64,000 nt of DNA from WTGA01 sp965231865 (lineage in GTDB: Bacteria; Pseudomonadota; Gammaproteobacteria; Arenicellales; Poriferihabitantaceae). Position 1 is the first letter of the stretch; each line of letters starts with the position of its first letter. The notes under the pieces are model-generated. The model did not search any database, had not been told where the DNA came from, and was given only the letters and a program-made list of their open reading frames with translations. Where the stretch lies: positions 1,426,001 through 1,490,000 of the forward strand of contig CBDDOJ010000002.1 of NCBI GenBank assembly GCA_965231865.1, read 5' to 3'. Both the position numbers and the translations under genes were made by a program. Of this stretch, positions 37,126 to 49,000 are shown in pieces.

Positions 37126-37911
37126 TCAGGGGTTTATGGAGGCCGCGGCTTCGCGAATTTTCTCCAGATTCCCTGCTGCCGCCTGTTTCAGCAGCATGGT
37201 GTCGGCATCCCCCAGAATCAGGTTGTGCCCGTCCCGGTACTGTTGTTTCAGCGAACACCCCGGCACCGGGACGATTCCCAGGAATTTCCCGGCTGCCTTC
37301 ACGGTTTCGATGATGCGGGCATAGGCATCCCGGTATTCCGGTGATTCAAAATCCCCGATTTTTCCCAAAGATGCCGAGAGATCCGAAGGACCGATGAAAT
37401 ACATGTCGATTCCTTCCACCTGAACGATGTCTTCGATATTCTCAACCGCCTGCCTGCTTTCAATCTGCGCGATGAGCATAAAATCCTCTGCCATGAACCG
37501 CAGATGGTCCTCCACATTCGTTCCGTAGTCCGTGGCACGTATGATTCCGGGTGCGGCACCCCGTATCCCATCCGGTCCATAGCGACAGGCTTTTACTGTC
37601 CGCCGGGCCTCGCTGGCAGTCTGGACGTTGGGAACCATGATGCCCGCCGGGCCAAGATCCAGGGTCCGCTTGATGTCCACGATATCGTCGGAGCCAACAC
37701 GGATCATCGGTGCACAGGGGAAAGCCCGGATCGCCTGCATCACGCAGAGGGCATCTGAATAGGACCCCGGTCCATGTTCCAGGTCAATGAAAGCGATATC
37801 AAAGCCACTCATGGCGATAATCTCTGATGCCACGGGATGATACATCTCGATCCAGCATCCATTCAGTTTTTCTCCGGCCTCCAGCCGCTGCTTGATGGGG
37901 GGGTGTCTCAT
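37126..37911 (-). CDS. HpcH/HpaI-family aldolase
   Basis: This 261-residue protein resembles 4-hydroxy-2-oxoheptanedioate-type aldolases: GCWIEM near the start, FIDLEHGP at 41-48 with the catalytic region, and metal-binding residues in later strands (MLIAQIES with a glutamate, FIGPSDLSASLG). It would cleave 2-oxo-4-hydroxy acids into pyruvate and an aldehyde. ATG at 37911 starts the conserved part; the longer frame to 37989 is unsupported. It is convergent with EF-G2 and divergent from the class II aldolase-like gene. Confidence 0.85.
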   Translation of the reverse strand: MRHPPIKQRLEAGEKLNGCWIEMYHPVASEIIAMSGFDIAFIDLEHGPGSYSDALCVMQAIRAFPCAPMIRVGSDDIVDIKRTLDLGPAGIMVPNVQTASEARRTVKACRYGPDGIRGAAPGIIRATDYGTNVEDHLRFMAEDFMLIAQIESRQAVENIEDIVQVEGIDMYFIGPSDLSASLGKIGDFESPEYRDAYARIIETVKAAGKFLGIVPVPGCSLKQQYRDGHNLILGDADTMLLKQAAAGNLEKIREAAASINP

Positions 37912-38296
37912 TTTCTGACCAGTTCGTTTGACAGGTGCAATATAGCAGTTAACCGGTGGGTTGTTCACCCCGCTTGCGGGGTTGTCCATTGAAGTCTGGA
38001 AGTGAAAGTCGAGTTGCCTGGGCCGGTCCCCTTCTGTTTCCGGTGTCGTCTTCAGAACAATAGGCTTGATTCCCGGCTTCCGGTAGAATATCTTGGGCGG
38101 TCAAAGAGGTATTCCAGGATTTCGAAAACCGATTGGCTTGGGGGGCTTCTTGTAATGCTGCTGCGATCCATGCCCGTGCGCCTGAATTTGCCCGGGAGCA
38201 GGATTGACCGCATACTCGAAGAGAACATTGGAACTTTGGTTTATGACCATTGAATATTGAATTTATCCGGGTCAGCAGACCCCAAAAGGTATCCTT
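37912..38296. promoter_or_regulatory. Divergent intergenic region between two aldolase-type genes
   Basis: These 385 bases separate divergent starts of two enzymes that both handle hydroxy/oxo acids. An 83-codon open frame at 38002-38253 has no family resemblance and is not called. AAGG precedes the right-hand start. Confidence 0.4.
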
Positions 38297-39064
38297 ATGA
38301 AAACAGCATCTGCCATGGCTTCGTCCAGGTACGAAGAAGAGGAGTGGATGGTCAGGCAGGAACTGGCCGCCTGTTACCGTGCATTTGTCCACTATGGCTG
38401 GACAGACCTGATCTATACCCATTTGAGCGCAAGAGTGCCGGGGTATCCGGATCAGTATCTGATCAACCCGTATGGTCTCCTGTTTCACGAAATTACAGCC
38501 AGCAACCTGATCAAGGTGGATTTTGACGGACAGGTGATCCAGGGCGATTATCCCTATAATGATGCGGGTCACGCCATCCACATCGCTGTATTGAAAGCAC
38601 GGCCGGATATTCAGTGTGTGCTGCACAGCCATACCCGGGCCGGGATGGCGGTGTCCTGCATGGAGGGGGGATTGTTGCCGTTGACCCAGCAGGCCAACGA
38701 AATCGGCGGGATTGTTGGGTACCACCACTATGACCTGGTCACGGACAATGAAGAGGAATGCCGCAAGCTGGGGGCAGACATGGCCGACAAGTGGGCGATG
38801 ATCCTGCACAACCATGGGCTCCTGTCGGCCGGGCGCTCCGTTGGCGAGGCCTTTTATCATCTGTACACCCTTGAAAACGCCTGCAAGGTACAGGTCGACG
38901 TGATGGCATCCAGGGCAAAAATAATCGTCCCCCCGGATGAAGTGGTCCGACGTCTGAATGAGCACGGCCGACCGCCAGCAGAAGCCCCGGCTGATTTCGT
39001 TGACCGGGCCTGGCGTGCAGTGGTTCGCCTGATGGACGAAAAGGATGCCTCCTACCGAAAATAG
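38297..39064 (+). CDS. Class II aldolase/adducin family protein
   Basis: This 255-residue protein has the class II aldolase metal site: H110-S-H112 in VLHSHTRAG and a third histidine in LHNHGLL, plus E65 of LFHEITASN. Relatives include fuculose-1-phosphate aldolase and many decarboxylase- or aldolase-like enzymes of unknown substrate, so activity is uncertain. AAGG lies five bases before the ATG. It is followed 93 bases later by an SDR gene, probably co-transcribed. Confidence 0.88.
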   Translation: MKTASAMASSRYEEEEWMVRQELAACYRAFVHYGWTDLIYTHLSARVPGYPDQYLINPYGLLFHEITASNLIKVDFDGQVIQGDYPYNDAGHAIHIAVLKARPDIQCVLHSHTRAGMAVSCMEGGLLPLTQQANEIGGIVGYHHYDLVTDNEEECRKLGADMADKWAMILHNHGLLSAGRSVGEAFYHLYTLENACKVQVDVMASRAKIIVPPDEVVRRLNEHGRPPAEAPADFVDRAWRAVVRLMDEKDASYRK

Positions 39065-39157
39065 GAATCCGGATGACACGCGGTTTCGGGGGCCTGTGGG
39101 AACATTCCAGCCAGCCAGGCGGCGTTTTGTGGTTCACCATGATCATCGGGAGTGACC

Positions 39158-39931
39158 ATGACCCACCTTTCCTTTGATTTCTCCGGCCAGTCCGTACTGG
39201 TGACCGGTGGAACGTCCGGGATTGGAGAGGCGGTTGCCAGGACATTTTCTGCTTCGGGAGCGCAGGTGGTCATCACCGGCAGAAGCCGGGAAAGGGGAAA
39301 AGAAATTTGGGAGGACCTGCAAAACAACCCGGGACAGTCGCATTTTATTCCCGGGGACATCGCCGACAGTGAATTCTGCAGCCGGCTCGTCGACCAGGCC
39401 TGGGATTTGCTGAGGGGGCTGGACATTGTCGTGAACAGCGCCGGGGTGATTCATCATGCCAATGCCGAGCAAACCAGCGATGCCATCTGGCACGAAACCA
39501 TGAACGTGAATGTGAACGGAACCTTTTACATCTGCCGCGCAGTCCTTGGGAAAATGAAGGGCCATGGCGGTGTGATCATCAATATTGCCTCTGATGCCGG
39601 CCTGACCGCCAGTTCGAACCTGACGGCCTACAATGCCAGCAAGGCAGCGGTGATCCAGATGTCCCGTTCCATGGCTAGGGATTACGGCAAAGACCGGATT
39701 CGCGTGATCCCGGTTTGTCCGGGAGATGTGGATACCCCCATGTTGCGTGGAGAATTTGTACAGCTTGGAATCGATGCGGAAACCGGGTTGAAGCAATCCG
39801 CCGAAAGCGTTCCGTTGAACCGGGTCTGCACACCGCAGGAGGTGGCCCACCTGGTGTTGTATGCGGCCAGCGATTCGGCAGGTTTCATGAGCGGTTACCC
39901 ATTGGTGCTGGATGCCGCAAACCGGGCATAA
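39158..39931 (+). CDS. SDR-family oxidoreductase
   Basis: This 257-residue protein is a classical short-chain dehydrogenase: TGGTSGIG at 16-23, NSAG near 94, and the catalytic YNASK. Cofactor choice is not certain. ATG at 39158 is preferred to GTG at 39152 because GGGAG lies six bases before it. It ends 104 bases before the convergent polyketide synthase gene, so a part in polyketide tailoring is possible but unproven. Confidence 0.88.
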   Translation: MTHLSFDFSGQSVLVTGGTSGIGEAVARTFSASGAQVVITGRSRERGKEIWEDLQNNPGQSHFIPGDIADSEFCSRLVDQAWDLLRGLDIVVNSAGVIHHANAEQTSDAIWHETMNVNVNGTFYICRAVLGKMKGHGGVIINIASDAGLTASSNLTAYNASKAAVIQMSRSMARDYGKDRIRVIPVCPGDVDTPMLRGEFVQLGIDAETGLKQSAESVPLNRVCTPQEVAHLVLYAASDSAGFMSGYPLVLDAANRA

Positions 39932-40035
39932 GCCAGTGCCCCGTTCCATTCATGGTCGCTGACTCGGCATCCGCGGTTCGGGTTCAGTCTCCGGCGTCGG
40001 AAACTTGATCAATTCGCCACGGATTCAGGCAACGG

Positions 40036-43000
40036 TCAGTGCGATGGAAACCAGAAACGCTGCCGTTGGAACGGATAGCCTGGCAACGACATCCGTCGTC
40101 TCTCCTGGCCTGCGAATAGCCCGGTAAAATCAAGTGGAAGCCCCGCTTCATAGCCCCGGGCGACGTTCTCCACGAAACCACATCCATTCACGGACGACGG
40201 GCTCATGCTGGACAGGACCGCCGGCGTCCCCGCCTCGTTTGTGGCGGTTCCGGCCGGGTCTGCCGGCTTCGGCCAGGCCGAGGAGACTTTCGGGCCCAGC
40301 ACCCCGTCCGGACCCACCTCGACCACGACCTCAACGCCCAGCCCGGCAAGGGTTTCCACGCATCCGGTGAATGCCGCCGGTTCACAGGCCTGCCGGCGCC
40401 AGTGTGCTCCATCGAGCGTTTCCCCGGCTTCCACCACCCGGCCGGTCACCTGGTTCACCAGTACAAGGGACGGCGATGCGGTTACAACCTCTTCAAGGGC
40501 GGCTTCCAGTTCGTCCAGCCCCCCGGTATCCGGCTTCCCGCCTCCTGCAAGCCCTTCCATCAGGGACCCCCTGTGTGCTGCGAAACGCAAACCTTCTTCT
40601 AGGGTGAGTACGCCGGCCGCCTGTGCCGCCGAAATTTCACCCGAGCCCATTCCGAGGACCGCGTTCGGCCGGACCCCGACGCTCGACCACAGTGCCGTGA
40701 GCGCGCATTCGAGGGAATAGGTTGCCGGCTGTGTCCACGCCGGAGTGCCCAGACCTTCGGAGCGACCGAACATGACATCCAGCAGAGAAATGCCGCGCTG
40801 TATCCGGAGTACCTCGTCGCAGTGGTCCAGAATCGCCCGCACCACGGGTTCGCTTTCATAAAGCACCTCACCCATGCCCGTCCAGCAACTGTTTTCATCG
40901 GGGTACACGAAGGCCACTTTTTCTGCTCGCCGGGGACGGTGGCTTCCGGCTGATGCACAAAGCTTCACCAGGTTTTCCTTCAGGGATTCGGTGTCCTCGA
41001 ACAGGATTCCAGCGCGGTGCCCGAAATGACTTCGCCCGGTGCCCGCGGTCCACGCCATGTCCGACAACACCGGCTGCGGGATATTTTCGGAAAAAAATGC
41101 CGCAGTGCAATCATCCAGCCAGGAAAGATACCGCGCTGCCAACTCACGCAGTGCGTCGTCAGATTTCCCTGAGAGCGGCAGCAACCGCATCCGGCGGGGG
41201 GATACCTCTTCCGCGGCGGAGGACTCCTGGACCGGCTCCGGCAGGGAAACACCGATGCGTTTTGCGCTCCCCGCAGGGGGATGCGGTGTTGGGCTGGCGG
41301 GGAAAGGGGTTTCGGGCATTCCGTATCCTTCCACCACGATGTGCGCATTGGTTCCTGAAATCGCGAAAGCACTCACACCGGCGCGGGGCGGATGGTCGGG
41401 GGCAAGCGGCCAGTCCATCTTCTTCGAGGTCACACGCACCGGAAGCTCATTCCACGGCATATGCGGGTTCGGGGTCTGGAAGTGCAGGTGTTTCGGAATG
41501 ATTCCGTGCTTCATCGCCAGCAATACCTTGATCAGGCCGGCGATGCCCGCTGCCGACTCCAGATGACCGATATTCGTCTTCACCGTGCCAAGCAGGAGCG
41601 GGCGGTCTGCCGCGCGTCCCTTGCCGTACACCGCTGCCGCTGCACGGACTTCGATCGGGTCACCCAACGGGGATCCCGTTGCATGGACTTCCAGGTAATC
41701 CACTTCCGAGGGGGGAACTCCGGCCTGGGAAAGTGCCTCCTCGAGCACCTGCTCTTGCGCGGTACCGTTCGGCACCGTCAGTGCAGCACTCGCTCCGTTC
41801 TGGTTCACGGCGCTGCCCTTCACCACTCCCCAGATGAGATCACCATCCGCCTTTGCATCGCTTAGCCGTTTCAGGATCACCACTCCGCAGCCTTCACCGC
41901 GCACGAAACCGTCTGCAGCGGCATCGAAGGTCCGGCACTGCCCCTGCTTCGACAGCATCCCGAACTCCGACATGAACCGGGTGATGGAGGGGGAGAGCAC
42001 GGCGTGCACCCCCCCGGCCAGAGCCAGGTCGACTTCTCCCCCCCGGAGGCTCGCAGCGGCCTGGTGCACCGCTACCAGCGAGGATGCACAGGTCATGTCC
42101 AGCGGCACCGCGGGTCCCATCAGGCCCAGTGCAAAGGCAATCCGGCCGATGGTCACACTTGGCGCGGTTCCGAGATAACTGTCGTCCTGGCCACTTCCAG
42201 CGACCAGATCCCGGTATTCGCTGGCGCCCAGTCCGACATACACCCCGGTGCGGGTGCCCTTGCGTGCAGAGGGGTCCATGCCGGCGTCTTCGAGCGCCTG
42301 CCAGCTGGTCTCAAGCAACAGCCTTTGGCGCGGGTCCATCATCCGCGCCTCGATGGGCCGGATTCCAAAGAAGCGTGCATCGAACTGATCGAGCCCATCG
42401 ACGAACCCGCCTCGCCGGTAGATGGCCTCCTCGGCGGCCGGGTCTCCGAGAATGCCATCCCAGGGGCCGGAATCCCGCCGTCCCTCCGCGACCGCGTCGG
42501 TGCCTGCTTCGAGTTGACGCCAGTAAGTGGAAATATCCGGCGAGCCGGGGAATCGACATGCCATGCCCACAATCGCAATCTGCTTTTCCTCGGGCCGCCC
42601 CGTTGGCTCCCGCTCCGGTTCGGGCTGTGTCTGCAAAACGGGTGCGGGGCTGACCTCGCTGAGTTCCGTGGACAGATGACGGGCAAGCACCGCGATGTCC
42701 GGATAGTCGAACACCACCGTATTCGAGGCCGTGTAGGTATCGGCAAACGCACGGTTCAGACGATTGCGCAGTTCCACAGCCATGAGCGAGTCCATCCCCA
42801 GATCGAAAAACCCCACCGTGGGCTCCGGTGCCGTGGGCAGCCGCAACACCGCCTGCAATTCCTGCTGCAGGAACGACACCAGCAGACCCTCCCGTTCTGC
42901 GGCAGGTGCCCCCTGAAAGCGGGAGATCAGATCATTCGCCAGGGCAGGGGAATCGACTCCGGTCTCGGAAGTGGTGGAGAGCAGATCCTCCAGCAGCGGC

Positions 43001-46000
43001 GGACGGTCCTCGACGGCCTCTTCGAATACCTGCCAGTCCATGGACATCACGACAGAATTTGTGACGTCCTGGCGCACCAGCCGGTCAAATGCCCGGATCC
43101 CCTGCTGCGGAGTGAACCAGCGACCGCCGCGCGCCGCCCGTTGCCGTTCAATCCGTTCGCGTTGTTCCGCTGCCTCGCCGATTTCTGACCAGGCGCCCCA
43201 CGCAATGGCCTGACCCGGAAGTCCCAGCGCCCGGCGATGGATGGCGAGTTGATCCAGAAACGCATTGGCCGAAGCGTGGTTCGCCTGGCCCGGATTGCCC
43301 ATGACGCCGACCCGGCTGGAAAAGAGGATAAAAAGATCCAGGTCGAGGTCCACGGTTGCACGGTGCAGGTGCCAGGCTCCCAATATCTTCGGCCACAGCA
43401 CCTCCTCAAACCTTTCCCAGCTCTGATTGGTCAGTGCGCCGTCCGACAGCACCCCCACGCTGTGGATCACGCCCCCCAGTGGGGGCAGGTCCCGGGCGAT
43501 CCGCGCCAGCATTTTATCCACCGAAGGGGCATCCGCCACATCCGCGAGTTCCACCCGCACCGTGAACCCGCGTTCGCGCAGCGAGTTGATGGCTGCTTCG
43601 ACCTCCGGATCAGGGGGTCGCCGTCCATTCAGCACGATCACGCCCGCTCCACATTCAGCAAGCCAGTGGGCCACTGCACAACCGATCCCGCCCAGGCCGC
43701 CGGTGACCAGGTAGGTTCGGTCCTGTCGCAGGCGGCCTCCCGTGAGCGGCGGTGCCGCCAATACGATTTTACCGAGATGACGGGCGGACCGCATGAATCT
43801 CAACGCGGCGCCCGCTTCGGCCAGCGGCCAGCGGCTGTGGATGAGCGGTTTCAACTCTCCCGTCGCAATGCGCTCCATCACGTCCCGCAGGACCCTTCCA
43901 ACCCGGGCTGGAACGGTTTTCTTCATCACATCCAGCTCCAGGATGGCGTAGGCGACGTCGGGACGCGCCGCTGCCATCTCTTCCTCGCTCAGAATGTCCC
44001 GCCTGGCCATTTCCACGAACCGGCCCCCTTTCGCCAGGCAGGAGAGACTTGCATCGATGAAGCCTTCTCCCGTCAGGCTGTTCAGCACCACATCCACCCC
44101 CGCGCCGTCCGTCTTTTCCAGGATTTCCTTCCCAAACGCCGTCTGTCGGCTGTCGAATACATTCTCCACCCCCAGCGAGCGAAGATACGCCTGCTTCGGT
44201 GCGCTCGCCGTCGCAAAGACTTCTGCTCCCGCCGCTTGCGCCAACTGGATCGCCGCCAGCCCCACACCACCCGCGCCGGCGTGAGTCAGTACCCGGTCGC
44301 CGCGCTTCAGCCCGGAAAACTCGTAAGACAATGCGGCGGAAACGAACGCACTCGGCACCGTGGCGAGTTTCGTCACTGAAATTCCCGGTGGAGCGAGCGC
44401 TACCAGTTCCTCCCTCGTGACCATTTCCGATGCGAATGCACCGAAGCCCAATCCCACCACATGGTCGCCGACACAGATGGATGAAGCGTCCGCCCCCACA
44501 TCCAGCACATGGCCGCACATCTCCCTGCCCAGATCCCCTTCTTCAATGAAGCCGAGTGAGCGAAATACATCCCAGAAGTTGAGCCCGGAGGCCTCGACCG
44601 AGACGCGGACTTCTTTCGGCCCAAGGGGACGCGGCGGCAGAGGCTTGATGCCAGGCTTCTCGAATACGCCATCCGGGTCCGGGGCCAGCACCCAGGCGGA
44701 TTCATCCGGCAGGGTCAGCCGCTCCGTCTCGGTATTCGCCCGGACCAGGCGTGCTACCTGGCGTCGTCCGGATCGGTATGCGATGTGATTTTCGGGGTCA
44801 GGATACAAAAGTTCGTTGACCAGGTCGGGTACGGGCCCCGTCTTTGCGGGATCCAGATCAATCATCCTTGACTGCAGTTCCGACGCTTCCAGGGCCACTG
44901 CCTTGCCGAATCCCCACAGGACCGCGCCAGCCAGTCCTGCGGTAGGTTCCCGCTCCAACAGTTGTGCTCCGCGCGTGAGAAACCAAACGCCCCTCCCGGG
45001 GGTCGCATTGGCATCGGAGATTCCCTGAACCATCGCCAGCGCGCTCGCTCCCGCCCGCCTCACGTCCTTCGCAATTTCTTCACTGGTGGATTCCGCACCA
45101 TGGCCATCCAGTGCCACAAGGTGCACAACACCGTTGAAAGGCACATCCGGGGGCAGGTCCTGTATCAGCGAACACCAGGACTCGCGCTGCTCCATTTCCA
45201 CCGCCACGACGGTGACCCCCGCCCCGGCAGTTCGCGGTACCCCGGGTTTCGATGGCTCTCCCCCCACCACCAGGACCGACTGGTTCCGGGCCGCCAGTTC
45301 GGATGCCAGCCCAGTGGCCAGGCCGCCGTCGTCGGCTGCCAGAACCCAAACCCCCGGGGGCTCCAATACGTCTGCCGGACCCTGTGCGACGAGTACGCCC
45401 TTATCCGGGAATGCGGTGGAGTCCGATTCGTCCACTCCCAGGATTTCCACTTCCCCGAAACCCGCATCACCGAGTGCGCGACGCCACACTGCCGGGCTTG
45501 CCAGGGCGTGGTGGGGGCGGTAGTGGTCCGCAAACCGCCACCAGCCATCCAACTGCCCGAAAGTCAGGTCCATCCAGCCCTGTCCGCTGAGGTTCTCAAG
45601 GGCGACCAGCTGGCCCGATGGCGCGAGAAGCCTGCGGCAGTGCGCCAGCGTTTCCTCCAGATATCGCGTCGCGTGCAACACGTTGGATGCGATCAGCAGG
45701 TCATAGGCGTTGGCATCAAAACCCTGGCCAATCGGGTCTTTCTCGATATCCAGCGGACGGTATTCGATGGACACGCTGTCGAACCTGGCTTCCGCTTCCG
45801 AGAAAAAACCGGCCGAGATATCCGTGTACAGGTAGTCGAACTGTCCTTCCGGGAGTTCCGGCAGGATGGCAGCGGTTGCCGATCCGGTCCCCGCCCCGAC
45901 TTCAATCACCCTGAGACGCCGTCCTTCGGGCCGCCTGGATACGAGCGCCTGAATGGTTTCTTTCAATATCCGGTTCGCTGCACGCGCCACCGGCGCTTTG

Positions 46001-49000
46001 AGATACAGGTCGGCCGGGGTCGGATTACCGCTGCTGAACAGGAGCGTCAGTGGGTCCGATTGAGCGCGAAGCACCCCGGCCAGGCCAGCACCACACCGCC
46101 TGAACAGCCCGATTTCGGTGGAGCCATGGGGGTAGTGCTCGGTCATCCCGGCAACGAACTTTTCGATGTCGTCCGGAATTTCATCCGGCAACCGGTCATC
46201 CGTCCCGATCTTCACCACGAAACCGCCATCCTTTTCTTCCAGCACCCCGGATTTTGCCAGCATCTCCAGCATCCGGCGAAACAGGCGCTTATGTGCCTCC
46301 CCGACCTCCAGGCGCTGCCGCAGACTCTCCGGATCGATTCCCGCGCCCACCTTGCGTTTCCACCCCAGTTCCTCCAGGGTCGCGAGCGCGCGGGAGCGTG
46401 CCCACCGCTCCAAATCCCACAGCAGGGCACTCCGGTCGTCGCGCCCGACTCCTTCTTCCTCCAGGTAGCCGGAGAGCAGTCCCGAGCCGGCGGCGACGGT
46501 TTTCGGGGACGGGAGAAAATCTGCGGCCACCAATCCTGGCACAAGAGCGTTCTCGCGCCACACAACCTCATAGAGCAATTCCTGGACGCCCTCGACGGTG
46601 GCGAGCAGTGCTGCCCGTGTCGCGCGTTTCACCGTATAACCGCTTAACCCGCCGAGCAGGGTCCCATCGGGGTCGTAGATGCGCAGTTCACCGCTCAGGA
46701 CTTCGAGCGGCTCGTCGGCCTCGACTTTCTCCCCCTGGGAAGCCTCACCCATTCGTACGTGACAAATGACTTTCTCCGGTAGCCGTCCTGTCAGCCAGAA
46801 CCGCTCCCAGCCGAAAGGCAAATAGGTGGTTTCGCCTTCGGCCCCGCCCGGGTTTCGGGCCGCTGCCACCACCTGGAAGCAGCCGTCCAGCACGAGGGGA
46901 TGAATGTCGAGTTCATTCTGGCCGGGTTCCGGCAAAGACACTTCACCCAACGCCTCACCCGGCCGGGACCAGACCCTGCCCAGCGTGCGGAACGAAGGAC
47001 CCAGGTCGATCCCCGTCGCAGACCGGGAGCGGTAGTAGTTCGGCACATCTACCGGTGACAGGCCGGCTTTCAGGCGATCCAGGTCGACCTGTCCGCCGCT
47101 TTCCGGGAGCGGGGTGCCCAGGGCGATACGGCCCTCCACATGTACCGTCCATCCCTCTTCACGCCCCTTGCTGTAAATATGGACACGGCGCGATGCCGCT
47201 TCCCCGGCAGAGCCGAGCACAACCTGTAGCCGCCGGCTCTCTTCATCGGTCCTTTCCCCGGGGTCTTCCTCCGTGAAGACCAGGGCGTTGTGCAACTGAA
47301 TGTCCTCGACAATTACTGCACCACTCCCTTCAAAAAGGCCCGCAGACGCGGCCATGGCCCCGTATAGCGCAGCCGGGGCGATGACCCGGCCGAACACCCG
47401 GTGATCGCTCATCCACTCCGGGTCCGAGGGGAAAACGTCCGTCTCGTACGTCACCTCGCCACTGGCCGATTCGTGTCGGCCACCCAGCAAGGGGTGTCCG
47501 GTGCCCGGCCGCCGCCTCTTCGTCGTCCCGATCCAGTAGCGTTCGCGCTGGAACGGATACCCCGGTATCGAGATGCGTCGCCGCTCTTCCCCCGGGAAGA
47601 GTCCCTCAAAACGAATCGGAAGCCCCGCCTGGTACACCTGGGCCACGCCTGCCATGAAATCCTCTCCCCGGGTGGGCTCCGATGCCTCTGCGGATGGCGG
47701 GCACAGGCTCGGGACCACTGCCGGTGCAGGGGTTTGTGCCGACTCCGGCCAGGCCGAGAGCACCATCGCACCCAGTAGCGGGCGCGGACCCAACTCCACC
47801 ACCAGGTCCACTCCGAGTTCCGCCAATGTCCTGACGCCCTTGGCGAATGCCACCGCCTCCCGGGCATGCCGCCTCCAGTAGGCCCCGTCCAGGGTCTGGT
47901 CAGCCCCCACTGTTCGTCCGGTCAGGTTGCTGACCACGGTGAGGGTGGGGGGCTTGATCTCCACACCATGCAGGGAGGCTTCCAGCGCATCCAGGGCAGG
48001 CTCCAGCAGTGCGCTGTGAAATGCCCGGGCAGTGTTCAACCGCCTTGCCCGAAATCCTTCAGATTCGCAACGCTTCAACAGGCTTTCAATCTGGTCCACC
48101 GGGCCGCTTACCACCTGGTGGTTGCCGTTGTCTGCTGAAATGCCCAGCCCGACTCCGGCAGAGGACGCGTTGATCGCCTTCACCACCCATGCCACCTGTT
48201 CCGGTGAAGCAAACACCGCGGACATGGCCCCCGGTGCGGTTGCCGACAGGAGAGCGCCCCGGACGATGGCAAATCGCATCCCGTCTTCCAGGCTGTATAC
48301 TCCCGCCGCCTGTGCCGCGGCCAGTTCCCCGACGCTGTGCCCCACCACCACGCCGGGAACCACCCCCACACTTCCCCAGAGCGCCGTCAGTGCGCACTCG
48401 AGAGCGTACAGGGCGGGCTGCTCCCACGCCGTGTCGTCGAGCTTTCCTTCCCCTTTCCCATGGAACATCACGTCCAGCAAAGAGGTCCCTCTTTCCGAAC
48501 GAAAAACTTCTTCACAGCGGTCAAGAACCGCCCGGGCCACCGGCTCGCTTTCGTAAAGTGCCGCTCCCATGCCGACCCACTGGCTTCCCTGTCCGGTATA
48601 GGCGAACGCCACCTTGGTTTTGGGAAGCTGCCTTTCGCCTTTTCCCGATTCAACCAGGTTCTCCAGGCGGTTTTGTAACGACCCGGCGTCGTGGAACACC
48701 ACCCCCGCGCGGTGGTCGAAATGGCTTCGCCCGGCCCAGGCGGTCCATGCCATGTCCGAGAGCAGTGCCCCGGAGTCGATGCACGGTGCCGCCAGCTCCC
48801 CGGTCTGCTCTTTGAGCCATGCGAGATATCGCTTCCCAAGTTCCCGAAGTGCACGCTCGGATTTGCCGGATAGCGGCAGCAAACGGGTCGCCCGCGGCGG
48901 GAACTTTTCCTCCGGCAACGGCAGGTCTTTCACGATCGACGGTAACGAGGTCCTCACTGCCTGTGCGGAGCCCACCACCTGATGTGGTCCATAAGGGGCC

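Noticed and set aside
38002..38253. Small plus-strand gene between the two aldolase-type genes
   Set aside because: No family resemblance, no ribosome site, and it crosses a region expected to hold two promoters.
37949..39079. 376-codon minus-strand open frame
   Set aside because: Antisense to the class II aldolase gene, which has intact metal-site motifs.
40100..40900. Second acyltransferase of the PKS as a working domain
   Set aside because: The active-site serine is Gly, the neighbouring His is Met, and about 70 residues with the AFH motif are missing.
42004..43188. 394-codon plus-strand open frame inside the PKS
   Set aside because: Antisense to the ACP and KS2 coding sequence, with no domain.
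44962..46647. 561-codon plus-strand open frame inside the PKS
   Set aside because: High GC leaves long antisense frames open; the opposite strand encodes the PKS methyltransferase and ER regions with clear motifs.
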